From Daphnia pulex (lineage: Eukaryota > Arthropoda > Branchiopoda > Diplostraca > Daphniidae), in the NCBI RefSeq assembly GCF_021134715.1, contig NC_060022.1, forward strand, positions 5,647,001-5,711,000: DNA of 64,000 nucleotides, written 5' to 3'. The notes below the pieces were generated by a model, which had not been told where the DNA came from, did not search any database, and saw nothing but the letters and a program-made list of their open reading frames with translations. The position numbers and the translations under genes were made by a program. Below, piece after piece: positions 1-14,100 of this stretch (positions are counted from its first letter, which is position 1; every line of letters starts with the position of its first letter).

Positions 1-625
1 ATGGATTAGATTGGGCAACCCGGCATAACTTGACGGAACCCCGACGTATAGTACTATAGTTTCACTCTGTGCGTTCCCAGAAAGTTTTCTCAAGTTTCTT
101 CTTCTTCTCTTTTTATATATAATAACAATAATCCTTTTGTTACATTTGAAATACAACAAAAAGTAGTATAGTCTGCAGACACACTCACATCGAATCGAAT
201 CCAAGAAAGCCAGGAGCCCAGGAGCCAGCACAGCAGTAGAGAGAGACTACCGGCTTTGCAGTCGGCGCGGACTCTCTCTGTGTGTGTGGATTTTCGTCAT
301 CGGGCCGGAGCCGTGGAGGGAAATGCACGTGTAGTGGACCCTGTGCACGCGATCGCTTCATTAGTCATAGTCGCGTCCGTCGTGCGCGCTCTGCCCGTTT
401 GCCCCGGCCTACCCACTCGTTTTTCGTCTCTTTTCTCTTTTCTATATAAAGAAGAAAAAGAAACATTTCCTTTTTCTTTTCTGTTTACGTTGTTTCGCCA
501 TCCATCGTCCGTGTGTTCCGTGTCTCTTTTTCACTGCGTCCGTCCAGGCTGTGTGTTCTTGTAACCGTGTGACGTCGACTTTTCTTTTTTCTTTTTCAAA
601 TGAAAATGTATAGGAAACGGCGGCC
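1..625. other. non-coding stretch, possible 5' flank
   Basis: No ORF with protein-like composition is visible. The stretch holds purine/pyrimidine-biased tracts and short GA/CT runs. It ends next to a short ATG in very good Kozak-like context at 626, so it could include promoter or leader sequence, but no clear TATA box or initiator was found. Confidence 0.4.
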
Positions 626-712
626 ATGGCCAGCAGTCCGAATAAGAAGAAGACGACACGGAAGTGGACTATACAACACACCCCAGTTAGTTCTCATGAA
701 CTGGTCGATTGA
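626..712 (+). CDS. candidate short ORF or first coding exon (28 codons)
   Basis: An ATG in context GCGGCCATGG opens a 28-residue basic ORF (starts MASSPNKKKTTRKW) that stops with TGA at 710-712. After codon 20 (CCA, ending at 685) there is a plausible splice donor GTTAGT at 686, so this may be the first coding exon of a longer gene with a large intron. No downstream exon could be matched and no family is recognised. The strong start context is the main support; it could equally be a chance ORF. Confidence 0.2.
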   Translation: MASSPNKKKTTRKWTIQHTPVSSHELVD

Positions 713-976
713 CAGCAGAAGAAGAGACGAGCGATGATCTATCCAACATTTAAAAAAGAAACTACAAGTCAAAGAATCAAAATCCACTTTTGGTTTGAGA
801 AAATTCGGCGTGGGCGGAGCACTCTGCCAAATGTCAAAAAGTTGAGAAAAGAGAAAGGAGCCCCCACCAAAAAAATGGCCGCGACTCCTCCCACATACAG
901 ATGAGAGAATTCATTGTCAATTTCCTACGAAATATTTTTGTTTCCCACTTTTTTTTTTTACTCCGGTCGTGTATGT

Positions 977-1018
977 ACTATATAAGGCCGCAATAGAAGC
1001 GCTCTGACATCTTCTCAG
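977..1018 (+). promoter_or_regulatory. candidate TATA core promoter
   Basis: CTATATAAGG at about 977-986 matches a strong arthropod TATA box, and CTCAG lies about 30 bp downstream near 1014. An ATG follows at 1029; its first 24 residues are signal-peptide-like (MLNVKILGSLFSSLGVLPCV) but the frame then runs into low-complexity Phe/Leu sequence. Spacing fits a core promoter; the transcript is unknown. Confidence 0.25.
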
Positions 1019-1268
1019 CGAGGATCAAATGCTTAACGTCAAAATTTTGGGTTCCCTTTTTTCTTCTCTCGGGGTTCTCCCTTGCGTTTTCTCGTCAGCG
1101 CAGAAAATCCTCAGCTGTCAAAAAACAAGAAAATGGCAGATGATGATTCTTACTTCTTTCTTCTTCTCTTTTCTTGACTTGATCCCCCCTTCATTTCTTT
1201 TTTTCTTTTACTTGTTAACTTTTTTTGTTTTGTTTGTTCTTGTCCGCCCGGATGAGAAAGAAGAATAG

Positions 1269-4200
1269 GAGAAAAAATAAAGTTCGTCGTGTGGGAATCG
1301 CAGTCAAAATGAAGACACGGAGCGCCCAAGTTTCTGTTTGATCATTGGCGTGGTACTTATGGGCCTATACACTCCGTGTGTGTGTTGAACAATCCCCCCC
1401 CCCCCTCCCTTTTCCCCTGATGGATCTCTCCACCCTTTTTTTTCTTTGTTCATCCATTCTTATTCCTCCAGCCGGATGATAATGAAGGCCAAGTCAATCA
1501 ACGGCACAGTTAGATATATTCATGTGCGCTGTTTGTGCTGTGGTTCAGAGAACTTTCACAAGAAGAGTACAGTGAGAAGAAGAGGGGGGGATAATAGTAG
1601 TCCTATAAGGAACCATTAGGGCTTACGGCTTCATTTGCCATGCTAATCCATCCGGGGGGGCCACGTTGGGTGCATCTTTTCTTTATATCGGCACAGCGCA
1701 GCGCAATGACTTTTCTCTCTCTATATCTCTCTGCTCTAACTGTTGGACTACACGGGCACACGTTGTTAGTGTGTGTACTTTCATCTATCCATTGAAGCAT
1801 CCGTCGAATTCCCTCTCTCATTCCCCCCCAGTGGAATTGATCACAAGCTGCAGCCAGCAAGCGCCAGCTCAGTTGACTCCCTCTCTCTCTCTCTCTCGTC
1901 TCTAAGGCTTCCGTTCTTCTATTATAGAGTTGCAGCTTTTAACGCGCTGCAATAGACACACAAAAGGCCCAGCCGGACTAGAAAGAATTCCGTGGGCGGC
2001 TTGAAAAAAAAAGAATGTCGAGTGAAACCTTATTCTTAATTGTTATTATCACCGCTGGCAGTCTGTGCACATATACCAGCTCAACACCCAAGCGAATCCT
2101 TTTTTTTATTTTCTTATTATTATTTCGGTTGCTCAGTTACTTGCGATGGGCAGAGTCTGCTGCTGCCTCTTTGAAATATCATGCCATATATTTATTCATG
2201 ATTGGCACAGCAAGGCAGAAGCTGGGAAAATCATCCTCGGCTATTATTTACGTAACTAGAGGCTCAAATGCCAAGTCCCAGCGGAGAGAGTTAGACGGAT
2301 GAATTCATCCGCGCGCCGGCCCCTATATCAAACGCGAGTCTTTTCTTTTTCTTTTTTTCCTACACACACGCCGTGTGCTGTACAACTTGACAACTTATTT
2401 TCAACTATCCGGCGCCCTCTTCGTCTTCTTTTGCCCAGTTCCTTTTTCTTTTTGGTGGTGGGGGGATATTTACCGCAGTTATCCATCATCTCCCCATGCA
2501 CGGAAAGCCAAAAGAAAAGAGAGAGATATACATATACACATACGACGTGGATATTCTCTTTTGTTACCTTTAGGGAACGCCAGTCAAGGTTGACCATTTT
2601 TTCTTCTTTTTCTTTTAAAAAGATATAAGAAAGAAAAAAAGCGCATACGATTAGATATGAAAAAAGTTCTCGTGGTTGGATATTAAATATGTAAAGCGGC
2701 CTTGGATTTTCATCTTCTCTTGTCCCGAATGACAAGTGCTGCATCGTGACCGTTCACAACTGTTTTCTTACTTCGTTACCGTGAAAAAGAAAAAAAAGGA
2801 AAAGATATTCTTTTTCTTTTAAACGTTAACACACAGACAACAGCCCCGGCACGATGGACATGTATATATAGTCTACATATCTATTTTGGCTCTGTGTGTG
2901 TGTGGATATGGTTTTATCTGTTTCGAATGTATTATTCAACATGATCGCTCAGCATAAAACACGAATCTGTATGGATCCACAGAGATATGTACATGTGTTG
3001 CTCGTTGCAACGTCGAAGAGCGGCATCATCTATCGGATCTCTCATCTACCAGCCACAACATCTCTCTCTCCGGTCTGTGCTGGTCTTTCTACTGCTGGCG
3101 TACATATTATGATTTGACGTATAGACACAGTTCGAGTATTCAATCGCTTTTCATCCATCATTTGATCCCGGTTCAATCTTTTTTGTCTTGTTTTCTTTTC
3201 TTTTTTCAGCCAAAAACATAACCAACGGGATCCACACGACTTTTTCGTTGCATTCGGGATGAATTTATCTTCCGCACCGGCCCTGCGCACATATGTGTCT
3301 ACACGTCGTGCGGATTGAAATCGAACACGGGCTCGCGTGTACACATTTTACACACACACACAACAGTGTGTGTCTGTGCCTAGCTCTTAGACGTGTGTAC
3401 TCTTTGACGTGCAGTCGCCAGGATATAGGGGCAGATGACGTCGGTTGTATCTCGAATAGACCCGATGAACGATCGCTGATGGACTGCATAACCCTCCCTC
3501 CGCCAAAAGAAAAATATTTGAAAAAAAAAAATGAACGAACAAACAAACGAGGAAGGATAGAAATTCTTCTTTTTTTTCCCGATAGAAATAGGAGGATCGA
3601 TATTTTCCACCTATACAGAGAAAATGCGGTGCCTGCCAGCCATCCATCTGCGCGCGGATGTTTTTTGCGGGGCGGCTCTCGTCTAACAGGATGATGATGT
3701 ATATGCCTGCACATATATGCGCGCAACAATCTAAGCAGCGTGATGCCAATTAAAATTAATGATAGCCACAGCGCCGTTCAGCAGAGAGTTGATGGGGCGT
3801 GTAACTTGTTGCCCGTCATCGCGTAATCATCTTTTGTGTTGTGTGTGTTGTGTTGTGGCTGGGCTGTGCTGTGTGCTGGGCCGTGTGCGGTTCAAGTATA
3901 AATACGATGGGCGCGATTGTGGCATCGGAGCAAATGTGGCCCACGATCCGACAGCTTCTCACATGTCTCTCTCTCTCTCTCTCCCTCTGACAAAACACAC
4001 AAACTATTATATATCGCCGCCTGTATGTGTGTGTGTATATATGCGAGTGCGTGATTGACATTCAAAGGGGTCTCCATGTCTGCCCAGCTCTCGGTACACG
4101 CCGTTATAGAGCTATAACAAGAAGAAGAAACGAAAAAATTAGAAATTCTAAGGGCAACGCCCAGCATATCCACTTCAGCGATATTGTTGTACTCTGGGCG

Positions 4201-6375
4201 CTGTGTGTCGTCCGCCTTCATTTACATATACGAGACCGTAACTACCCCGCTCAACATATGTATATACCGCGCTCGATTTTTCCTTTTTTTCTTCAAAAGT
4301 GAGCGCGCCTGTTTTGTGTTTCTCTCCGACAACTTGAATGGCTGGTGTAACCAATTAAAGTTGATTTTCTTTTGAGATTGCGCAACGTCTGGTTTGTTTT
4401 TTGGGGCGCTCGTTCGGCAAAGGCGAGAGCGAGTAAAGTGCGTCACGTAACCGAGTCAAAACAGGTTTGACGGTAAATCGTTGGGTCGATTTATCTGAAT
4501 TCATTGCTGTGATTGGACTGCGGCCAAGGTATACTATAGGGTACGAAAAAAAGGGGGTGGGTGGGTGGAAGAAAAAGAGACGGGAATGGTGTTCCGCAGC
4601 TCCGGGATTCACTAAATTAGCTCGCCAGCCAAGCGACTTGAGCCGCGCCCGCCAGAACAACCAGAAGAAAAAATAGCCGAGAGAGTTAGTCTATCGCGGC
4701 CGGCTTAATGATGCGGGAGACAAGCGAGAAAGAGAATCAAAATGTATATACACGAAAAGAAAAAGAAAAGGAAAGAAGAAGAAGAAGAAACAGCGCAGCA
4801 GCAGCTGGATGTGTCTTTTGCCCTTCCTACCCCATTTTCCTGATTGGAAATTGGCCTTTCTTCCTCCCTTTTTTTCTTCAACTGTTTTACGTGTGTCAGT
4901 TACATTCAACGCCAGCGCCAGTTGTGTCTACCGCCGTGTGTGTGGGTGTACAAGGCGTCCCTTTTTTTTATTTTAAGCAGAACAAAAAGGAAACACAAGT
5001 TCCAATTTTGAATTCACAACGTTTTTTCAATGCGGAGGAAATTGTTTCCTGGCTTCTTCCTTCGTCGGGTTATTTTTTTTTTTCGGCCCAGCCAGTCCAT
5101 CCGTCTCCACCCGAATCGTGTAATGGTGCGGCTGCAATTGCAGCCGTCGTGTCCGCTTGTTTGCTCCCATACAATCGCTCTCCTCTCTTTTTCTCTTGGA
5201 TATGAAATTGCAACGGACCCGCCTCTCCGATGATACAGACATGCCAGTCGTACAATATAAGAAGGGAAAATAAAAGCCATAGATCTCCGAGCTCTTGTAC
5301 ATTTTCTTGTTGTTCTTCTTCTTTGTTGTGTACAATTCTTTTCTCTTTAAACAAAAAAGTAAAAAAAAATACAAAATAAAAAAAAAAAGGAAAATGACCT
5401 CCGGAAGCAGCAAAGGCGTAGTCCACCTAACGACCGGCCATAGTCTCGACGCAATCAAGTTCCGCCGTTTACCAATTACTCCCCATAGTCCCTCTCTTTC
5501 TCTCTCTCTCTCTGCTAGGCATCTGCTGCTGTGATAGAACCCGAGCAGAGAGAGAGAGAGAGGCATTAAATCTTCTTCTTCGGGGGCTCATACTGTGTCT
5601 CTGTCTTATTTATTTATTTCTTCGCTGTGCTTTAGATTATTCATAAGGTTATATACCCGCCGTGGCGAATCGCACCAGTGTAAACATTTTCTATATTTAT
5701 CTTTCACGACTTAAAATAGTAGTTAGACCGCATCACATTTTATGCCATATAAAAAAATATATTCTAAAAAAAATTAAATAATTCAATGTCAGTTGTGTAT
5801 TTGTCCAATTTGCTTTCACCACACCATCGGATTAAAAGTAAAAAAAAAAGAAAAAATAACATTTGGTCTCGTTTATATTTTTTGACAGGGCAATCGGCTT
5901 TGAAGAATGAACGGGCCACGCCAAGTTTGTGTATAGCAGTCGACAAGTTTATTTTTTTTTTCTCTCCGGCTTTGAATAATTTCCTATTAGGGATTTGAGA
6001 TGATGAAAAGTGTTGTTGGCCATTGACGAACTGCTGTTCGAAAAAACCGTTTTGATGAGGATTGAAATTTTTTTTTCCGACTGCCTTTGATGGATGGAAG
6101 ATTAAAACGCTTCTGTTGCCATTGTCACAGTGTGGCAGGAGTTGATTAAAATCCCTCGGTTTGTCGAGGGACTCGCAGAGTGCGTATCAATACAACAGGG
6201 GGGCTAGCTGCTCTGCTAAAGTTAAACGCGCCAACCCAAAGAGAATTGAAAAAAAAAATGAAATAATAAAAAAAAGGAAAAGTTAAAAGGAATAAAAAAG
6301 GGTCAGCTGTCAAGTGATCAGCAGCTGTAGACCTACATTGTGGCTCCTGACTGTGGGGGGCGAGGATGGGAAACC
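1269..6375. other. gene-free low-complexity spacer
   Basis: Only chance ORFs rich in Phe, Ser, Lys and Arg, arising from T-rich and A/G-rich tracts, are present on both strands. CT, GT and GA short tandem repeats are frequent. No conserved domain, splice-linked ORF chain or RNA gene was recognised. Confidence 0.5.
1880..1897. repeat. CT dinucleotide microsatellite
   Basis: An uninterrupted CT run of about nine units. Similar CT/GA tracts recur nearby, for example at 3966-3981. Confidence 0.8.
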
Positions 6376-6379
6376 TTAT

Positions 6380-6425
6380 AAATGTCTATAAAATAGACTG
6401 GAGAGACTTGCAAGCCTCTCCCATC
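6380..6425 (+). promoter_or_regulatory. candidate TATA core promoter
   Basis: CTATAAAATAG near 6386-6396 follows a second TATAAAT-like string about 10 bp upstream. The expected start site about 30 bp downstream falls in a CTCCCATCACAC context. The first ATG (6447) stops after three codons, so a protein product is not supported. Low confidence without transcript data. Confidence 0.2.
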
Positions 6426-9067
6426 ACACATCTCCACACACAAAAAATGGAAGTCTAAGAAGAGAAAGAAAGAAGAAGAATGGATAGATTGTAAAGCTAC
6501 CAGTGTTCACTGCCGAGAAGATATTTTCCATTTGGGGGCCCCATGATGTTCACAAGGCAGCAGGAAAAAAAAATGGGAAAGACAGAAGTTAGTTGAGAGA
6601 GCGCAAGTAGCCGAGACTAAATAGAGTGAGACAGGCAACAACCCCTAGCAGCACTACAACTTCTACAACTAGTCCTATATAGTAGATGTATTGCTCTTTT
6701 TTCTTTTCTCCGAGTTGTGCTGAGCTCCTTTTTCTTCTTCTTCTCTCCGCATGAACGAATCTCACATCAGACAAAAGCCAATTCATTCCGTCAGCCCTTT
6801 TCTTGACATTATGTTATTTGCTGGTGTATATAGATCTGCTACCCCCATTGCTCTACACTCGGAAATGAAAGGGGGAGACACACTGCGCTGTACTCACAGA
6901 AAGGAAAAACGATCTGTACTAGCCCGAAAAGTATCATCTGAGAGAGACCACCCGGTTGGATGCGATGATGATGATGCCGTCTCGTGTAAAAATGTGAACT
7001 CGAATCGTCGAGGGAGACAAAAATGTTTCCGTCTTGTTTGCGTTCTCTTTTTTTATTCTTCCGTCCGCGTTGTCGAGGTGATCGATTCTTTCAAATCCAC
7101 AGCGTCTGGAATTTTCTTCAAAAAGCCGGCGAGTTCCAGCAGCGCGGGAAAACCAGCACCGACGAAACGGGAAAGAAATAAATTCTCAACATTTCTTAGA
7201 TATGCGGGGTGAAAAATAAAACAAAAAATCTCTTCACGATTTTCATTTCCAAAACTGGGAAACCGTGTTAACTTTGAAACTACCTACTGGGCACTGGCAA
7301 GTTACAATAAAATATGTCGCTTCCTTATTTTTGTTTTTTTTTTTTCAAATGTTTCAACATTCCCGGGCTGTAGACAATCGTCCGCGTTTCATATTCACGC
7401 CGAAGCAAGAGAGCCGAGAGAGAAATATGCGCTGCTATCGCCCGAGCTGATTGTTTTCCGTCCGTCCGGCAGGAGCGCAGCGCGAGAAAAAGCAGATTAA
7501 ATACATTTCTCGAGTGTTATGCCGGCCCAAAGTCGTCGTCGAGATATTAGGGAATCCGCTTAGACGCAGAAATATATACGCGGGGCCTTTTATATACACA
7601 ACATTGTCTAACGCCAAGTCAAACGGCGGGACGGCCATTTTTCACGGGCTTTTGATTCGAACGCTGTGTGTCTATGGCGCTGGGCTATGCTTGGCATTGT
7701 GACAAGGAAGAATCCTCCTAGCTTGTGTAATAAACGTGTCTAAATGATGATGAATTGAACTCGGGAGAGAGACGAGACGAGTGTGTGCGCGGGTCCGGGG
7801 TGAAGGTTATTTCATCTTGCATTTGCCACGGCTGATGTGGCATTTGCTATCTGTCGGCCAGGCGGCTGGCGGCCGTGCGGGTGTAGAGAAACACACACGC
7901 GCCTCGATGGCCCTCGCTCCTTTTGTAGGAGCTGAGAAATCGTCACAACGGGGCAATAAGTCACGTGATTCATCCGACTGTGTCTCCTTTTTTTGTGTCC
8001 GCTATTTCATTTGGGAAGTATAGAGAGAGAATCTCGGAGCGACGGCCGTGTCCATGAATGCGGATGATACAAGTTGTCCGTGAGCCGCACCACCCCCCGT
8101 AAATTGCCGTGGCGATCTCAGCAATTGGCTCTGCAGATTTCAGTTATATTATTCCCCCCCGCTTGTTCTCACTCCCTTCTCACTCTACACAGAACTTTGT
8201 ACGGACTACGGACGGACGGAAGGGGAGAGTGAGAGTGTAATATGGCGCTATAATATAGAGGGAATTCCGGATTGGATCTTTGATCTCATTCCGGCGTTTC
8301 CTTTACGTCTAAATGTAACAGTCAGTCATGGAAGCTAGGCGACCCCCCACCAAATCATATATATATAAGAGAGTCAGAGATGGAGGGGGGAAAAGGCTAT
8401 TTAACAGACATCCCACTTTAGATCCCTTCCTTCCTTCCGTTTCTCTCTCTTATTTGTACGAGTCGACGATGTGCATGGCCACACACTTGCCACTGGCCCT
8501 GACCCGTGGGAGTCATCGAGCTGAGCAGAGATCTGGGCCAGCTCGCAAATCACAGGGAAACTAAAGATCGTTTCATCTTTGCCTTATTCTGTGAAGACTC
8601 CTCCTCTCTGCTGCGTATATGTATACATGTATAATACAAATATATCCATCCTCTCTCTCTAGCTAGCTCTCTTTCTCTTTCATGGCGATTAATAATAAAA
8701 GGGGGGACCCCCGACTACCCTTCCACACGGACGGCCAAGACGGAGAGGGCGGCGGGCCATCACGATCGGGGGCCAATATATATACACACACATATCCCGC
8801 AGAGCTGCGCTAAATGAATACCGAAAAACTCATCAGCGCAAACTGTTTATTACAAGAGTTATATTATATGCGTGCGCTCTTTCCTATAAGCTCGATAGCT
8901 TTCGGGTGTTCTCCGGGTTTTTAAAAATCCCAGCGCCGCACGATGAGAGGGAAAAAAAAAAGAAAAATGGATATGAAGGATCCATCCATCCATGGGAGCT
9001 AAAGTATCTAGAGAAAAATTGGAATCAATTCTCTCGTGATTATTTGTTGCTGGCACGGATGGGTGTA

Positions 9068-9099
9068 AACACACACACACACACAACACACACACACAA
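9068..9099. repeat. CA dinucleotide microsatellite
   Basis: A CA run of about 32 bp interrupted once by an extra A. Confidence 0.85.
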
Positions 9100-9890
9100 T
9101 AGATATATCTGAACTGGCTTTTCTATTGACTTTTGCTGAGCTGTGTGTGCTCCCCTTTTTGATTTTTAGTGGAGCACAATATACATTATTCAGGGCCCCG
9201 GCAAAAAGCCATTGTGGGTGGCGTTCGTTGCTTGTATCCCCACCCCCGACTGCAATCAAATTCGGTGGGGAAAAGCAATCAATTTCCAGACGTCCGGGGG
9301 AATGGCAGCCGCAAGAAAAAATTTCGATAGAAAAAGGCAAAGAAGAAACAAGTTTTTGCCAAGAAAATAAAATAAAATAAAATAACCAACTACAAAACTA
9401 TTATAGATAAGACTCTCCTTTTGGCTTTTTTTCTTTCTCTTCTTCTTCTTTATCCGCCGAGCGTTTGTGTGCCGGATAGATATCGAACGCAGCTGCCGCT
9501 TTTGCTGGCTGGCCTGTCGCACACTCGGCTCTCACACAACGGAGACGGACGTCTGTGTTTTTGGCCGCCTGACAAATCTACCCGAGCGAGCGACTGACGT
9601 CAACGTTTACAACTTTTCAAAAAGGTCAACCCCGACCGCCCAACCGGAGGCGGGGGTCAACTTCACCACGTCCCAGCCACAGCCGCAGCAGCAGCAGCGC
9701 AGGTTTTTGTTTGTGCATATAATAGAAGAAGAAGAAGGAGGAGGAGGATCGCAGACCAGAGCGGCCGGGACTCGAGCCAAGAAACACACACACACGGAAA
9801 GAAGAAGAAGAAGTAGGTTTGTGTCGCCAAAAAGGTTCTCGCCTTCGCATTTTCTCCGAATGTTTTGACGGCTGGAAAATAAAAAGGGGG

Positions 9891-9917
9891 AAAGAAGAAG
9901 AAGAAGAAGAGGAAGAA
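9891..9917. repeat. GAA trinucleotide microsatellite
   Basis: An uninterrupted GAA/AAG run of about nine units in a larger purine tract. Confidence 0.85.
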
Positions 9918-11131
9918 AAAGCTTTTTCTACCGGGTCAAATGGCAGGTCACAACCGTTTGCCAGTGTCCCAGTGTGTGTAGATGTGTGGGTCCGTCCATA
10001 TCGAATAATGGACGGCAGCAGCAGCAGCACCCGGCCTGGCTGCACACAGCACACACCCTGTGACAGCTATCGACGGAAAAACCCTCTTCCCTTTTCATTC
10101 CGGCAACAACAACAACAACATCGCAAGAATATAAATATCTGAAAGTTCTTCTGGTTCCATACCATCCCGCAGCCCTTAATAAAAAAAAATAAAGGCGTAG
10201 TATATGCTGGTATACAACAGGATCTAACCCCCCCACGGTGATATCTACTTTCAGCATCTCTTCTCGGTCGAGCTGGGGCGCCCCCGCCGATGGTAAGGAA
10301 AAAAGGTGGGACGGGCGGTCCCCCATTTATAAGGTTATCGAATCAGTTCATCTCTCGGGCTGTCTATATACCAGCACCTACACGTTCAAAAGGTATACAC
10401 ACACAGCTAGCTGCTATAGCACTATCTACCAGCAGCAGCCGGCCAGCCAACACGAACCAGCGTTTTATTTGTGTTCCCATATCGACGTGTGTCCATGCAA
10501 ATCATTTCCTCGTGCTGTCGTGTCTTTTTCTCCTAGCTGGATTATTTCTCGTTGTGTCTATGCTAATCGTTGACTATAATAAGGAAGAAAAAATAAAGAA
10601 ACAGATAACCATCTCTCAAAGCCCCCTTCCAGATCGTTCCTGCCTATCGTCTATATGCCGCCCGGTTGTGTGTGTATATATATCCCTCTTCTGTATATGT
10701 TTTTTGGGAAATGATATGCGGCGCACCAATTATAAAATATGTTGTTTCTAGTATTATCTTCTTCTTCTTTTTCTTCTCCGGCTGTCTCTGCTGCTGACGT
10801 TGTAACGGCTTTACATATATTTCGAGTCTATATATTCCTATATTCCTATCCCAACGGAAAACGAATAACAATCAAAAAATCAAAAGGGGGTGAAAGGCAA
10901 ACAACCCCACAAACTCGAAAAACTGATCGACTGTGAAATTGGTTAAACGAGGAAAAAAGAAACACAGATTTTTATACCTGCATCAACGCAATTCATTAGC
11001 CGCATAAAGAAGCCTGTGATTAGGCGATTTGAATATGTATGATATCCCAGTATTATGGATATAGTATATCGACCGCTGTTTCAATACGATTTTAATTTAT
11101 TTCAACAGATAAAAGAAAATACGCATAAAAC

Positions 11132-11148
11132 AAAAAAAAAAAAAAAAA
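11132..11148. repeat. poly(A) homopolymer
   Basis: A run of 17 A following AT-rich sequence. No retroposon body was recognised upstream. Confidence 0.8.
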
Positions 11149-14100
11149 GATTTCTTTTCAAATTTATTGGAAGCATTTGATGTGCGCTGGCGCTGAATTG
11201 TTTATTTTATCTTGACTCTTTTCCTGTTTTTTATTGGATAATCCAAATAGAAAAGGGAGTCGATACACTTTTTCTTTTCTTTTTTTGTGGAGGGGGTTTT
11301 CGAATTTTATGGCGGTCCAAAAAGAAAGAAAAGTTTTAAATCAAAGAGGTTTTTGATGACCGCAAAAGAATTTCCTCGTCCACGTCACGCGCACTGTAAG
11401 AATCATAAAAAAAATACAAGAAAACGAATGTGCATAAATTACATGCAAATATTACTAGATCGATCGAAGAAAATCGGAGGAGAGATCCCCTTTCCGTGCT
11501 GGCCGTCGTCGTCTCGTTCCACTGACGGTGGTACTGCTGCCGAATTAATTAATCGGAACGAACGAACGCGGTCGCGCTCTCTCCCCATGCCCACGATAGC
11601 CTATAAATTACCAGCGACCGTGACAGCTCGATAAATGCAAATGAATCTAAAAAAGAAAGAAAAGAAAAGAATTCGAGATACATATATATTGCTGCGCTGC
11701 TGGCTGCTTCATTTGTTTTTCTAATGGGCGGACACACAGATCCATCGGCACCTTGATTATACACACACATACGCCGGGAGAGTTTTGTGCTGGGCTGCTG
11801 CTGCCGTTGTGCTTGTCACGCGGACCTCATGAGCTTTCATCCCACATTTGACCCTGTTTTTCCCCTTTCGTTCCCATTTGTTTATTCGTGTGCCGAGTTG
11901 ATTTCTTTGTGTTTTTGTTTGTCTTCTTCCTCCTCCGCCTGAGTGACGATGGGGTTTGGAAAAGAAGAGATAAGGCCCCGGCCAAAAACCCCCACCCCGC
12001 ACACTAAATCGCGCTGCAGCCGGCATATGTTGAAGTGCGTTTGAAATTCGACAGCGCATTTAGCTTCTTTTTATTTTTTTTCCGATGAAAAACGAATAGT
12101 CGAAAATCTAGAAAGGACATTTATATAACAAACTGTGACGGGCTTCTCTCTCTTTTTTTTCTTTCTTTCTCTCCCCTCCTGATGTATTTATATTTATTTT
12201 TAATTTCACGCTTATCAAATGTGTCGTCTATATGCATCGAGGAAAAAGAGAGAGAGAGAGAGGGGATTTGTTATCGAGTGGCTGCTGGGCCAGCAGCAGC
12301 GAGGGGGTTTACGGTATTGCTGCAAGTAGAGTAGTAATCGGCTGGATGGAAATCAAGCAGTGCAATCTAAAGTAATGGCCTCGTCCCTTATTTGCCACAG
12401 TTTCTAAAGATGCGCGCAACTGTCGGCCGGCTCCTTTTTTCTCTCTCCCCCACGTATACTCAGACAGAGACACATGTCCTCGGATGGAGCATCTATATAG
12501 CTTTCCAATTGCACTAGCTCGGTATCATTCGGGAGATGGCTGGATGGCCGGATGGCGGAAATGCTATTCATTCATCCACTCTGCGCCACCCTAATTCCGG
12601 CCTCATTTTTCTACCACCACCAGCCCAGTCACCGGATCGTCGCATGGATATCCAGCCGAGCGAACGATGAGCTATACGTTCACTGAGATCTAACCGAGGC
12701 CAACTCTATCAGCTTTTTTTTTTTTTCCTTTTGCCCTTTTCGCCATATCCGACTGACTGCGTCGTCGTCCCCCTTTTTTCAATATTTTGGCTTTGCCCAT
12801 CTTTTCCCATCAGGAGCTAGCCTCCCATCCATGGGGCCGAGATTTATATTGGACGCCAGGCAGGAGCGGCAGGAGTATAAATGTGCGTCAGAGTGCGTCT
12901 AGGGCATAAATCATACGTATGTGTAAGCGGCGCCGTTGGACCAAAAAAATAAAAAATAAAAACGACGAGTCGATCCCTCAATCAGTCAAAGGCATTCAGT
13001 CGTGGGATATGTTTGCGTACACACGCCGTGTGCAGCGGTGTATAATTCCAGGCAAACAAACCGCTCAACCGATATGGAGCTAGTCAAGATATAGAACCAA
13101 CCAACGATCCGTGGGCCTCGCATTATATTGCCATCTCTCTCTCTCGAGCTCGCTATCGCCGGTTGGTTGTTGTTTGGCTCTTGTTGTTATTTGGGAGGGA
13201 AGAAAATGATCAAATCATCATCTCTCTCTCTCCCTTTTGGAACAACCAAGCTAGCAAATAAGAGAGAAGAGGCTTACGCAATCATCTACCTCTCTCCCAG
13301 CCGCGCGCTATAACAATATTCTTTCGCTTGTCATCTTTATCCCGACTCTATATCAATCAAAGCCCGGCCAAAGAAATCCAGTTAGATATACTACAATATT
13401 TCCCCGTGTTTGTCTCTATAGGATATAGCTATATAAGACGGAAAAAAGAAAGAAAGAAAAACTAATTTCGCCGGAGAGAAGAAAAAAAACAACAACGGCG
13501 TGAGACTTGAAAGGGACACAAAAAACAATTTCCTTCTTCTGCACATTTGACACGGTTTAACGTGACGACACACACAGCACACAAAGTGTTAACTTTTTCT
13601 TTTTTTTTCGGGTTATATACCGGGAACTGGTTTGATAATGTTGTGATCCGCCGAGTGAAAATATTTACAGCCCTTATAAAGAGAAGGGGGAAGAGAAATG
13701 TTACGTCGTTTTGCGTCACGGTATTTTTTTTTTCCTTTTTTGGCTTTTAATTTTATTACGTTTTACTGTTTTTTCCGCTTATACTATTTTGGGTTTCTTT
13801 TTCCTGGAGAGACTTTTGAAACGATGCCGCGGCTAGCTGTGTGATGTTGTGTTGCTCGCCGGACTTCAAACAGAGATAATCGTTCCGGCCAGTTGATCCA
13901 TTTCCATCCACTTCCTTTTGCGGGTAAATAGAAAAAAAAAAGAGAGTCAAGAGACGATGGGGTTCACTTTTTTTTTGTTTTTTTTTGTTTTGGGTTCCAA
14001 CTTTCATCACAAAACAAAACGAAAAAAAAAAAAGAGAAGCGGTCGACTCTCTCGGTGCGAACAGGAGAATGTCTATAAGAGTAGATAATTGGTCAATTTC

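Noticed and set aside
4708..5205. 165-codon plus ORF starting with Met-Met
   Set aside because: The Arg/Lys then Phe/Leu/Pro composition follows the underlying purine and pyrimidine tracts; no conserved motif.
12505..12530. String resembling the miR-92 seed (AATTGCACTAG)
   Set aside because: No complementary arm lies within hairpin distance, so it is not a pre-miRNA.
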